A stretch of DNA of 64,000 nucleotides from Orychophragmus violaceus (GCA_030180135.1 CM058239.1:115787318-115851317), one strand, 5' to 3'. Counted from the stretch's first letter, positions 1 through 10,850 are shown. The notes: generated from the letters alone by a model not told the origin. A program made the numbers and translations.

Positions 1-1249
1 TCAGGATAATCCATCCGTTAGTCAGTATGGCCGAGATAGTCCTTCCCGTCAGTCCATTAGGAGGTTTTGGCCTTAGGATCCTTCCCCCGGTGGATAGAAT
101 CAGTTTATCCTATCCCGTCATTGTTTTTTCCACCAACTTCATCACCAGACCTCTTTGTCCGCCGAGAAGGATTCTAAGGCCAAAATGCAAGTTTCCATGA
201 CCCAGGAAGAATTGGATCGAGTTTTTTTGAAACTATCAAGGCCAAAACCCTTTAATGGATAACAAAGAGGTCTAGTGAAGAAAGGTCTGGGGAAGAACTT
301 GGTGGAAAAAACAATGACGGGATAGGATAAACTGATTCTATCCACCAGGGGAAGGATCCTAAGGCCAAAACCTCCTAATGGACTGACGGGAAGGACTATC
401 TCGGCCATACTGATTGACGGGATGGATTATCATGACCGGATAAACCGCCGGGAAGGATCCTAAGGCCAAAAAACCACCCTAAATGACGTAAGGTGTGGAA
501 TCCCTCGACCAAAAAAACAAAGGACTAGCATTCTCGCGGCCAGAATGACTGACGGATGGAAACGAACTGACGTGAAGGACTATCTCGGCCATACTGACTA
601 ACGGGATGGAAACGAACTGATGGGAAGGATCCTTCCCCCGGTGGATAGAATCAGTTTATCCTATCCCGTCATTGTTTTTTCCACCAATTTCTTCACCAGA
701 CCTCTTTGTTATCCATTTGAGAGGTTTGGGTCTGGATAGTTTCAAAAAAACTCGAGTCAATTTTTTTGGGTCAAGGAACCTTGGTTCTCGGTAGGCTATA
801 ACCTTCCCACGGTGTATAGACGGGTTTTTCGGGTCATTTGTTTTCCACCAATTTCTTCACCAGACCTCTTTTATATCCCGTTTTAAGGGTTTTGGTCATG
901 ATAGTTTCAAAAAAACTCGATTCAACTCTTCCTGGGTCATGGAAAATCCTAAGGCCAAAACCTCCTAATGGACTGACGGGAAGGACTATCTCGGCCATAC
1001 TGATTAACGGGATGGAAACGAACTGACGGGAAGGAATAAACTGATTTCTTCACCATACCTCTTTTATATCCCATTTTAAGGGTTTTGGTCATGATAGTTT
1101 CAAAAAAACTTGATCCAATTCTTCCTGGGTCATGGAAACTTGCATTTTGGCCTTAGAATCCTTCTCCTCGGTGCATCTGGTCAGGATAATCCATCCCGTT
1201 AGTCAGTATGGCCAAGATAGTCCTTCCCGTCAGTCCATTAGGAGGTTTT

Positions 1250-2480
1250 GGCCTTAGGATCCTTCCCCCGGTGGATAGAATCAATTTATCCTATCCCGTC
1301 ATTGTTTTTTCCACCAATTTCTTCACCAGACCTCTTTGTTATCCATTTGAGATGTTTGGGTCTTGATAGTTTCAAAAAAACTCGAGTCAATTTTTTCGGG
1401 TCAAGGAACCTTGTTTCTCGGTAGGCTATAACCTTCCCACGGTGTATAGACGGGTTTTTCGGGTCATTTCTTTTCCACCAATTTCTTCACCAGACCTCTT
1501 TTATATCCAATTTTAAGGGTTTTGGTCATGATAGTTTCAAAAAAACTCGATCCAATTCTTCCTAGGTCATGGAAACTTGCATTTTGGCCTTAGAATCCTT
1601 CTCGGCGGTGCATTTGGTCAGGATAATCCATCTCGTTAGTCAGTATGGCCGAGATAGTCCTTCCCATCAGTCCATTAGAAGGTTTTTGCCTTAGGATCCT
1701 TCTCCCGGTGGATAGAATCAGTTTATCATATCCCGTCATTGTTATTTCCACCAATTTCTTCACCAGACCTCTTTGTTATCCATTTGAGAGGTTTGGGTCT
1801 TGATAGTTTCAAAAAAACTCGAGACAATTTTTTCGGGTCAAGGAACCTTGGTTCTCGGTAGGCTATAACCTTCCCACGGTGTATAGACGGGTTTTTCGGG
1901 TCATTTGTTTTCCACCAATTTCTTCACCATACCTCTTTTATATCCCATTTTAAGGGTTTTGGTCATGATAGTTTCAAAAAAACTCGATCCAATTCTTCCT
2001 AGGTCATGGAAACTTGCATTTTGGCCTTAGAATCCTTCTCGGCGGTGCATCTGGTCAGGATAATCCATCCCGTTAGTCAGTATGGCCGAGATATTCCTTC
2101 CCGTCAGTCCATTAGGAGGTTTTGGCCTTAGGATCCTTCCCCCGGTGGATAGAATCAGTTTATCCTATCCCGTCATTGTTTTTTCCACCAATTTCTTCAC
2201 CAGACCTCTTTGTTATCCATTTGAGAGGTTTGGGTCTTGATAGTTTCAAAAAAACTCGAGTCAATTTTTTCGGGTCAAGGAACCTTGGTTCTCGGTAGGC
2301 TATAACCTTCCCACGGTGTATAGACTGGTTTTTCGGGTCATTTGTTTTCCACCAATTTCTTCACCAGACCTCTTTTATATCCCATTTTAAGGGTTTTGGT
2401 CATGATAGTTTCAAAAAAACTCGATCCAATTCTTCCTGGGTCATGGAAACTTGCATTTTGGCCTTAGAATCCTTCCCGTA
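1250..2480 (+). repeat. 437-bp higher-order repeat units, first run
   Basis: Units begin with GGCCTTAGGATCC or a variant at 1250, 1687 and 2124, exactly 437 bp apart; the third is cut short near 2480. Each unit holds monomer 1 of about 172 bp (GGCCTTAGGATCC to GGTTCTC), monomer 2 of about 163 bp (from GGTAGGCTATAACC) and a shortened monomer 3 of about 101 bp (from GGCCTTAGAATCC). Monomers 1 and 2 align through TTCCACCAATTTCTTCACC, CAGACCTCTTT and TTTCAAAAAAACTCGA. All three share the start pattern of CTTA or CTATA followed by ACCTTCCC or ATCCTTC and CGGTG. The same 437-bp spacing recurs at 5329, 5766 and 6203. Confidence 0.9.
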
Positions 2481-3210
2481 GGTGCATCCAGTCATGATAG
2501 TTTCAAAAAAACTCGAGTCAATTTTTTCGGGTCAAGGAACCTTGGTTCTCGGTAGGCTATAACCTTCCCACGGTGTATAGACGGGTTTTTCGGGTCATTT
2601 GTTTTCCACCAATTTCTTCACCAGACCTCTTTTATATTCCATTTTAAGGGTTTTGGTCATGAAAGTTTCAAAAAAACTCGATCCAATTCTTCCTGGGTCA
2701 TGGAAACTTGCATTTTGGCCTTAGAATCCTTCTCGGCGGTGCATCTGGTCAGGATAATCCATGACGTTAGTCAGTTTGGCCAAGATAGTCCTTCCCGTCA
2801 GTCCATTAGGATCAAGACCCAAACCTCACAAATGGATAACAAAGAGGTCTGGTGAAGAAATTGGTGGAAAAAACAATGACGGGATAGGATAGACTGATTC
2901 TTCTCGGCGGTGCATCTGGTCAGGATAATCCATCCCGTTAGTCAGTATGGCCGAGATAGTCCTTCCCGTCCTCCAATTCTTCCTGGGTCATGGAACCTTC
3001 TATCCACCGGGGGAAGGATCCTAAGGCCAAAACCTCCTAATGGACTGACTTTGTTTTCCACCAATTTCTTCACTTGACCTCTTTTATATCCCATTTTAAG
3101 GGTTTTGGTCATGATAGTTTCAAAAAAACTCGATCCAATTCTTCCTGGGTCATGGAAACTTGCATTTTGGCCTTAGAATCCTTCTCGGCGGTGCATCTGG
3201 TCAGGATAAT

Positions 3211-3530
3211 CCATCACGTCAATCAGTATGGCCGAGATAGTCCTTCCCGTCAGTTCGTTTCCATCCCGTCAGTCAGTATGGCCGAGATAGTCCTTCACGT
3301 CAGTTCGTTTCCATCCCGTTAGTCAGTATGGCCGAGATAGTCCTTCCCGTCAGTTCGTTTCCATCCCGTTAGTCAGTATGGCCGAGATAGTCCTTCACGT
3401 CAGTTCGTTTCCGTCCCGTCAGTCAGTATGGCCGAGATAGTCCTTCCCGTCAGTTCGTTTCCATCCCGTTAGTCAGTATGGCCGAGATAGTCCTTCATGT
3501 TAGTTCGTTTCCATCCCGTCAGTCATTCTG
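3211..3530 (+). repeat. 50-bp subrepeat cluster
   Basis: CCATCCCGTYAGTCAG-type starts occur at 3261, 3311, 3361, 3411, 3461 and 3511, exactly 50 bp apart. The copies are head-to-tail without spacers and differ mainly at CCGTTAG/CCGTCAG and TTCCCGTC/TTCACGTC. The unit is an expansion of the connector in monomer 3. Because 50 is not a multiple of three, successive copies are read in shifting frames, and the third frame meets a stop in GAGATAG. Confidence 0.93.
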
Positions 3531-3831
3531 GCCGCGAGAATGCTAGTCCTTTGTTGTTTTGGCCGAGGGATTCCACACCTTACGTCATTTAGGGTTGTTT
3601 TTTGGCCTTAGGATCCTTCCCGGCGGTTGCATCCGGTCATGATAATCCATCCCGTCAGTCAGTATGGCCGAGATAGTCATTCCCGTCAGTTCATTTCCAT
3701 CCCGTTAGTCAGTATGGCCGAGATAGTCCTTCATGTCAGTTTGTTTCCGTCCCGTCAGTTCATTAGGAGGTTTTGGCCTTAGGATCCTTCCCCTGGTGGA
3801 TAGAATCAGTTTATCCTATCCCGTCATTTTA

Positions 3832-5216
3832 TCCATTTGAGAGGTTTGGGTCTTGATAGTTTCAAAAAAACTCGAGTCAATTTTTTTGGGTCAAGGAACC
3901 TTGGTTCTCGGTAGGCTATAACCTTCCCACGGTGTATAGACGGGTTTTTCGGGTCATTTGTTTTCCACCAATTTCTTCACCAGACCTCTTTTATATCCCA
4001 TTTTAAGGGTTTTGGTCATGATAGTTTCAAAAAAACTCGATCCAATTCTTCTTGGGTCATGGAAACTTGCATTTTGGCCTTAGAATCCTTCCCGTCGGTG
4101 CATCCGGTCATGATAGTTTCAAAAAAACTCGAGTCAATTTTTTCAGGTCAAGGAACCTTGGTTCTCGGTAGGCTATAACCTTCCCACGGTGTATAGACGG
4201 GTTTTTCGGGTCATTTGTTTTCCACCAATTTCTTCACCAGACCTCTTTTATATCCCATTTTAAGGGTTTTGGTCATGATAGTTTCAAAAAAACTCGATCC
4301 AATTCTTCCTGGGTCATGGAAACTTGTATTTTGGCCTTAGAATCCTTCTCGGCGGTGCATCTGGTCATGATAATCCATCCCGTTAGTCAGTATGGCCGAG
4401 ATAATCCATCCTGTCAATCAGTATGGCCGAGATAGTCATTCCCGTCAGTTCGTTTCCATCCCGTTAGTCAGTATGGCCGAGATAGTCCTTCCCGTCAGTT
4501 CGTTTCCATCCCGTTAGTCAGTATGTCTGAGATTTGAAACTATCAAGACCCAAACCTCTCAAATGGATAACAAAGAGGTCTGGTGAAGAAATTGGTGGAA
4601 AAAACAATGACGGGATAGGATAAACTGATTCTATCCACCGGGGGAAGGATCCTAAGGCCAAAACCTCCTAATGGACTGACGGGAAGGACTATCTCGGCCA
4701 TACTGACTAACGAGATGGATTATCCTGACTAGATGCAACTCCGGGAAGGATTCTAAGGCCAAAATGCAAGTTTCCATGACCCAGGAAGAATTGGATCGAG
4801 TTTTTTTGAAACTATCATGACCAAAACCCTTAAAATGGGATATAAAAGAGGTCTGGTGAAGAAATTGGTGGAAAACAAATGACCTGAAAAACCCGTCTAT
4901 ACACCGTGGGAAGGTTATAGCCTACCGAGACCTGACCAGATGCACCGCCGAGAAGGATTCTAAGGCCAAAATGCAAGTTTCCATGACCCAGGAAGAATTG
5001 GATCGAGTTTTTTTGAAACTATCATGACCAAAACCCTTAAAATGGGATATAAAAAAGGTTTGGTGAAGAAATTGGTGGAAAACAAATTCCCCGAAAAACC
5101 CGTCTATACACCGTGGGAAGGTTATAGCCTACCGAGAACTAAGGTTCCTTGACCCGAAAAAATTGGCTCGAGTTTTTTTGAAACTATCAAGACCCAATCC
5201 TCTCAAATGGATAACA
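3832..5216. repeat. Inverted repeat (fold-back) within the array
   Basis: F-oriented monomers at about 3832-4350 are followed, after 50-bp subrepeats to about 4535, by R-oriented copies of the same monomers at about 4540-5210. The F-to-R switch is at TATGTCTGAGA/TTTGAAACTATC near 4530, and the return to F is at ATAACAAATCCATCCC near 5217. Arms of roughly 440 bp could pair if transcribed. A homologous fold-back occurs at about 17150-18107. Confidence 0.75.
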
Positions 5217-5268
5217 AATCCATCCCGTTAGTCAGTATGGCCGAGATAGTCCTTCCCGTCAGTTCGTT

Positions 5269-8200
5269 TCCATCCCGTTAGTCAGTATGGCCGAGATAGT
5301 CCTTCCCGTCAGTCCATTAGGAGGTTTTGGCCTTAGGATCCTTCCCCTGGTGGATAGAATCAGTTTATCCTATCCCGTCATTGTTTTTTCCACCAATTTC
5401 TTCACCAGACCTCTTTGTTATCCATTTGAGAGGTTTGGGTCTTGATAGTTTCAAAAAAACTCGAGTCAATTTTTTCGGGTCAAGGAACCTTGGTTCTAGG
5501 TAGGCTATAACCTTCCCATGGTGTATAGACGGGTTTTTCGGGTCATTTGTTTTCCACCAATTTCTTCACCAGACCTCTTTTATATAACATTTTAAGGGTT
5601 TTGGTCATGATAGTTTCAAAAAAACTCGATCCAATTCTTCCTAGGTCATGGAAACTTGCATTTTGGCCTTAGAATCCTTCTCGGCGGTGCATCTGGTCAG
5701 GATAATCCATCCCGTTAGTCAGTATGGCCGAGATAGTCCTTCCCGTCAGTCCATTAGGAGGTTTTGGCCTTAGGATCCTTCCCCCGGTGGATAGAATCAG
5801 TTTATCCTATCCCATCATTGTTTTTTCCACCAATTTCTTCACCAGACCTCTTTGTTATCCATTTGAGAGGTTTGGGTCTTGATAGTTTCAAAAAAACTCG
5901 AGTCAATTTTTTCGGGTCAAGGAACCTTGGCTCTCGGTAGGCTATAACCTTCCCACGGTGTATAGACGGGTTTTTCGGGTCATTTGTTTTCCACCAATTT
6001 CTTCACCAGACCTCTTTTATATCCCATTTTAAGGGTTTTGGTCATGATAGTTTCAAAAAAACTCGATCCAATTCTTCCTAGGTCATGGAAACTTGCATTT
6101 TGGCCTTAGAATCCTTCTCGGCGGTGCATCTGGTCAGGATAATCCATCCCGTTAGTCAGTATGGCCGAGATAGTCCTTCCCGTCAGTCCATTAGGAGGTT
6201 TTGGCCTTAGGATCCTTCCCCCGGTGGATAGAATCAGTTTATCCTATCCCGTCATTGTTTTTTCCACCAATTTCTTCACCAGACCTCTTTGTTATCCATT
6301 TGAGAGGTTTGGGTCTTGATAGTTTCAAAAAAACTCGAGTCAATTTTTTCGGGTCAAGGAACCTTGGTTCTCGGTAGGCTATAACCTTCCCACGGTGTAT
6401 AGACTGGTTTTTCGGGTCATTTGTTTTCCACCAATTTCTTCACCAGACCTCTTTTATATCCCATTTTAAGGGTTTTGTTCATGATAGTTTCAAAAAAACT
6501 CGATCCAATTCTTCCTGGGTCATGGAAACTTGCATTTTGGCCTTAGAATCCTTCCCGTCGGTGCATCCGGTCATGATAGTTTCAAAAAAACTCGAGTCAA
6601 TTTTTTCGGGTCAAGGAACCTAGGTTCTCGGTAGGCTATAACCTTCCCACGGTGTATAGACGGGTTTTTCGGGTCATTTGTTTTCCACCAATTTCTTCAC
6701 CAGACCTCTTTTATATTCCATTTTAAGGGTTTTGGTCATGATAGTTTCAAAAAAACTCGATCCAATTCTTCCTGGGTCATGGAAACTTGCATTTTGGCCT
6801 TAGAATCCTTCTCGGCGGTGCATCTGGTCAGGATAATCCATCACGTTAGTCAGTATGGCCAAGATAGTCCTTCCCGTCAGTCCATTAGGATCAAGACCCA
6901 AACCTCACAAATGGATAACAAAGAGGTCTGGTGAAGAAATTGGTGGAAAAAACAATGACGGGATAGGATAAACTGATTCTTCTCGGCGGTGCATCTGGTC
7001 AGGATAATCCATCCCGTTAGTCAGTATGGCCGAGATAGTCCTTCCCGTCCTCCAATTCTTCCTGGGTCATGGAACCTTCTATCCACCGGGGGAAGGATCC
7101 TAAGGCCAAAACCTCCTAATGGACTGACTTTGTTTTCCACCAATTTCTTCACTTGACCTCTTTTATATCCCATTTTAAGGGTTTTGGTCATGATAGTTTC
7201 AAAAAAACTCGATCCAATTCTTCCTGGGTCATGGAAACTTGCATTTTGGCCTTAGAATCCTTCTCGGCGGTGCATCTGGTCAGGATAATCCATCACGTCA
7301 ATCAGTATGGCCGAGATAGTCCTTCCCGTCAGTTCGTTTCCATCCCGTCAGTCAGTATGGCCGAGATAGTCCTTCACGTCAGTTCGTTTCCATCCCGTTA
7401 GTCAGTATGGCCGAGATAGTCCTTCCCGTCAGTTCGTTTCCATCCCGTTAGTCAGTATGGCCGAGATAGTCCTTCACGTCAGTTCGTTTCCGTCCCGTCA
7501 GTCAGTATGGCCGAGATAGTCCTTCCCGTCAGTTCGTTTCCATCCCGTTAGTCAGTATGGCCGAGATAGTCCTTCACGTCAGTTCGTTTCCATCCCGTCA
7601 GTCATTCTGGCCGCGAGAATGCTAGTCCTTTGTTGTTTTGGCCGAGGGATTCCACACCTTACGTCATTTAGGGTGGTTTTTTGGCCTTAGGATCCTTCCC
7701 GGCGGTTGCATCCGGTCATGATAATCCATCTTGTCAGTCAGTATGGCCGAGATAGTCATTCCCGTCAGTTCGTTTCCATCCCGTTAGTCAGTATGGCCGA
7801 GATAGTCCTTCACGTCAGTTCGTTTCCGTCCCATCAGTTCATTAGGAGGTTTTGGCCTTAGGATCCTTCCCCCGGTGGATAGAATCAGTTTATCCTATCC
7901 CGTCATTTTATCCATTTGAGAGGTTTGGGTCTTGATAGTTTCAAAAAAACTTGAGTCAATTTTTTCGGGTCAAGGAACCTTGGTTCTCGGTAGGCTATAA
8001 CCTTCCCACGGTGTATAGACAGGTTTTTTGGGTCATTTGTTTTCCACCAATTTCTTCACCAGACCTCTTTTATATCCCATTTTAAGGGTTTTGGTCATGA
8101 TAGTTTCAAAAAAACTCGATCCAATTCTTCTTGGGTCATGGAAACTTGCATTTTGGCCTTAGAATCCTTCCCGTCGGTGCATCCGGTGATGATAGTTTCA

Positions 8201-8449
8201 AAAAAACTCGAGTCAATTTTTTCGGGTCAAGGAACCTTGGTTCTCGGTAGGCTATAACCTTCCCACGGTGTATAGACGGGTTTTTCGGGTCATTTGTTTT
8301 CCACCAATTTCTTCACCAGACCTCTTTTATATTCCATTTTAAGGGTTTTGGTCATGATAGTTTCAAAAAAACTCGATCCAATTCTTCCTGGGTCATGGAA
8401 ACTTGCATTTTGGCCTTAGAATCCTTCTCGGCGGTGCATCTGGTCAGGA
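5269..8449 (+). repeat. 4.08-kb tandem duplication, copy 2
   Basis: This is the second copy of the 1190-4370 block at offset 4079, with scattered single-base differences. It includes three 437-bp units, the small inversion and the 50-bp cluster. From about 8330 its sequence switches to match the block near 6720, the sign of another unequal exchange within the array. Confidence 0.87.
7290..7609 (+). repeat. 50-bp subrepeat cluster, duplicate
   Basis: This is the same cluster as 3211-3530, carried along by the 4079-bp duplication with the same order of variants (TTCCCGTC alternating with TTCACGTC). Confidence 0.92.
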
Positions 8450-9184
8450 TAATCCATCACGTTAGTCAGTATGGCCAAGATAGTCCTTCCCGTCAGTCCA
8501 TTAGGATCAAGACCCAAACCTCACAAATGGATAACAAAGAGGTCTGGTGAAGAAATTGGTTGAAAAAACAATGACGGGATAGGATAAACTGATTCTTCTC
8601 GGCGGTGCATCTGGTCAGGATAATCCATCCCGTTAGTCAGTATGGCCGAGATAGTCCTTCCCGTCCTCCAATTCTTCTTGGGTCATGGAACCTTCTATCC
8701 ACCGGGGGAAGGATCCTAAGGCCAAAACCTCCTAATGGACTGACTTTGTTTTCCACCAATTTCTTCACTTGACCTCTTTATATCCCATTTTAAGGGTTTT
8801 GGTCATGATAGTTTCAAAAAAACTCGATCCAATTCTTCCTGGGTCATGGAAACTTGCATTTTGGCCTTAGAATCCTTCTCGGCGGTGCATCTGGTCAGGA
8901 TAATCCATCACGTCAATAAGTTGTTGGAATTGTGTCCAGTAATCTCGGTACTGTCTCTAGAAAGTAAGAGTATGTCAATGATCAGACATAAGTCATATAA
9001 TACTGGGGGTCATGATGGCTTGCTAGAGTCCGCTCATGATCTATAAGTCTTGGACTTATTGCCTTTATTATATGATCCCATATGGGTCACACGCCTAAGC
9101 TAACAGGAAAATGTGTAGGAACGGCTTAGCAGAAGTACGGTAAAAGTGCCAGGCATTTATCGTACTTAGAGAGAGATTAATGGG

Positions 9185-9213
9185 TCTGATTAAATCCAAG
9201 GGATTTAATCAGA
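9185..9213. promoter_or_regulatory. Perfect hairpin in U3 upstream of TATA
   Basis: TCTGATTAAATCC, spacer AAG, then its exact reverse complement. The palindrome is also present in element 2 (21103-21131). Elements 3 and 4 carry an unrelated palindrome in the same U3 slot. Role unknown; it could be a protein-binding palindrome in the promoter. Confidence 0.6.
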
Positions 9214-9256
9214 TTGGAATTTGGGCCCAAAAGCCCAAAAGGAACCAGACAAGTTT

Positions 9257-9264
9257 TATAAATA
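9257..9264 (+). promoter_or_regulatory. Putative LTR TATA box
   Basis: TATAAATA lies in the LTR just before the CT-rich leader start, the usual place for the Pol II promoter of a plant LTR element. Elements 3 and 4 have TATATAAA at the aligned position. Confidence 0.55.
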
Positions 9265-9565
9265 AAACTTAAGTCTGATTTTTCCAGTAACCCTAGCAGC
9301 CCCAGCCGCGCCTCTCTCTCTCTCTTCTGCCCCTCCTCTACCTTGGTCTAGCAGCCTCTCTTCCTGCTTGGTGTGCGTGTGTGAACCTCTGGAGGAGTTA
9401 TCACTTGGTGGCTCTCTGATCTCTGACCTGTTCTCTCTTTCCGCTGCATAAACAGGTAAAAGGTGAGATCTACTTATGTTTCTATTTAAGAAGAACCTAG
9501 ATCAGCATGTTTAGGATAATCTGAATCTGAGAATTGAATCAGGATTGATCTAAACATTCCTACAG

Positions 9566-9577
9566 TGGTATCAGAGC
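9566..9577 (+). other. Primer-binding site (tRNA-iMet)
   Basis: TGGTATCAGAGC follows the 5' LTR after one base (G). It complements the 3' end of plant initiator tRNA-Met and primes minus-strand synthesis. Confidence 0.95.
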
Positions 9578-9734
9578 TATTGGTTCTGGTTTTTCTTGTT
9601 TAGAATCTCGTTTAGGATTGTTTTTCTTGTTTAAGAAGTGTTTTGAATCAACTACTGATAAGATAAATCACTTAAGAAACAAGAATTGAAATCTAAACAT
9701 ATTTAAAATCACAAAAACCAAGCTATATGATTTG

Positions 9735-10170
9735 GTATGCGTCGGTTTGATGATGCACAGACCGATCGCTAAAGGATCGAGTCGCGTGATCATCCGATCG
9801 CGAGAGAGATCGACGGCCCGAGCTTGCGTCGATCCGATCGGCATGACGCGATCGTGTGGATGGACTGATGATCGCATGAGGCTTGCGTCCGATCGCGGGA
9901 GATGGGCTGATCGATCGGATCGATCGCATCTCGTCCCGATCGCGTCTCGGCCATGCATCGTCCCGATCGCGTCTCGGCCATGAATCGTCCCGACCGTCCA
10001 GTTGCTTGCTCGATCGCGTGAGGCTTTACGCCGTCCGGATCGTGGCTCGCTCGCGGACGTCTCGGCCAGCACCGTCCCGTCCAGCTCGCGTGACGATCGC
10101 GTGAGGATCGGCCATCCCGATCGTGGATCTTGGATCGCACGTTTTGCGGCTGGTCGATCATGATCGAGGA
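9735..10170. repeat. GATC/CGATCG-rich, GC-rich tract in the element 1 leader
   Basis: GATC and CGATCG recur dozens of times in a leader that is otherwise AT-rich. No regular period is visible. Several overlapping short ORFs on both strands are by-products of the biased composition. Element 2 has a related but rearranged tract (26815-27180), and elements 3 and 4 have a shorter one. Confidence 0.75.
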
Positions 10171-10649
10171 GCTAGGTCACGGCCGTGACCAATTCGGTTC
10201 GGTTCGTGACCAATTCGGATCGGTTCGGTTCGGTTTAAAACTTAATTAAAAAAAAATTATTCGTTCTGGTTTAATAAACAGATTTAATAAATTTATTAAG
10301 TCTGGTTAAACCGGGATAAGAAATCCAATGTCGAAATAATTATTGGATTTAGTGCCTAAACCAGGATTTTCTAATTTGATTTGGTTGGACCAAATAAATT
10401 GAGAAAATCCGGTTTAGTAAATAACCGGTTGACAATTGTGGTCATCGTAGTAATTAAAATTTGGTTAGACCAATTTTAATGAACCAGACCGGTTATGTCA
10501 TTTAATTGGACAATTGGGTCATGTCTTGGACATGGACCAATTCTTGGGCCTCGGGCCAAGAAGTTAAAACAATTGGGCCAATTATTTGAGTCTTTCTTCA
10601 GATTAATTTAAAATTTATTTTATAAAGTTATATAAATCAATTTTAAATT
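10171..10649 (+). other. AT-rich leader of element 1, no gene
   Basis: Non-coding leader between the GATC tract and the GAAAGTTTCC cluster. It contains GGTTCGGTTCGG-type runs and many AACCGG or CAATTGGG words, is aligned in all four elements, and has no convincing ORF. Confidence 0.7.
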
Positions 10650-10850
10650 AAAGTTTCCGAAATTTTGAAATTAGAAAGTTTCTTAAAACAGAAGTTTCTA
10701 GATTTGCATGTTTTGGATTTTAAGAAATTTCTAAAGTTAGAAAGTTTCCGGTTTTAGAAAGTTTCCAATTTTAGAAAGTTTCCAAAATAGTAGGTTTCCC
10801 AAAATGGAAAGTTTCCCAAAATAGTAATCTTCTATTTTGGGAATGAAATT
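10650..10850 (+). repeat. GAAAGTTTCC repeat cluster with hairpin
   Basis: About eight degenerate copies of (A)GAAAGTTTCC or GGTTTCCC spaced roughly 15-25 bp. It ends in a perfect hairpin, CCCAAAATAG, loop of seven, CTATTTTGGG (10815-10841). The cluster is conserved in the leaders of all four elements; the hairpin stem is intact only in elements 1 and 2. It may act in cis (packaging or transcription), which is not shown. Confidence 0.6.

Larger units (their letters stand above)
1190..4370 (+). repeat. 4.08-kb tandem duplication, copy 1
   Basis: This block matches about 5269-8449 at a constant offset of 4079 bp. Landmarks are unit starts 1250/5329, the small inversion at 2810/6889, the 50-bp cluster at 3211/7290 and a CCCGTCGGTG variant at 4091/8170. 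Both boundaries lie inside repeat modules and are approximate. Between the copies is an inverted block (about 4536-5216). A third, partial copy starts near 8.35 kb, is interrupted by element 1 at 8922 and resumes at 16264; its small-inversion landmark is at 8505. Confidence 0.88.
1..8921. repeat. Complex tandem repeat array, segment 1
   Basis: The stretch is made entirely of short modules with no host gene. Recurrent landmarks are TATGGCCGAGATAG, GGCCTTAGGATCCTTC, CACCAGACCTCTTT and TTTCAAAAAAACTCGA. Orientation on the plus strand is F at 1 to about 160, R to about 620, F to about 945, R to about 1030, then mostly F, with a small R insert at about 2808-2900 (repeated at 6887-6980 and 8503-8596) and a large R block at about 4536-5216. 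Many ORFs of 60-100 residues occur, but they repeat with the modules and stop at fixed places, so I do not call genes. The last five bases (TAAGT, 8917-8921) are the left target-site duplication of element 1. Confidence 0.93.
8922..9564 (+). repeat. Element 1 5' LTR
   Basis: The LTR is 643 bp and begins TGTTGGAATTGTG and ends ATTCCTACA. It holds a perfect 13-bp hairpin (9185-9213), a TATA-like box (9257-9264), a CT-rich run (about 9311-9330) and a splice-donor-like CAGGTAAAAGGTGAG (9453-9467). TATA at 9257 would place the RNA start near 9290, so the donor would lie in the transcribed R-U5 part. Confidence 0.95.

Noticed and set aside
3074..3322. ORFs of 60-130 residues in the array, many with the METCILALESF or MAEIVLPVSSFPSR frame
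   Set aside because: They recur with the modules, occur in overlapping frames and on both strands, and end at the fixed TAG of GAGATAG when the 50-bp subrepeat shifts frame. Openness follows from repeat copying, not from a gene.
3211..3530. CRISPR-like regular repeats
   Set aside because: The 50-bp units are contiguous with no spacers, and the genome is eukaryotic.
3580..3600. TTTAGGG as a telomere repeat
   Set aside because: It occurs singly within the CGTCATTTAGGGTGG module, never in tandem.
9732..9983. Overlapping ORFs in GATC-rich leader tracts (also at 26928-27276)
   Set aside because: Low-complexity composition opens several frames on both strands; sequences rich in R, S and D with no domain and no conservation between copies.
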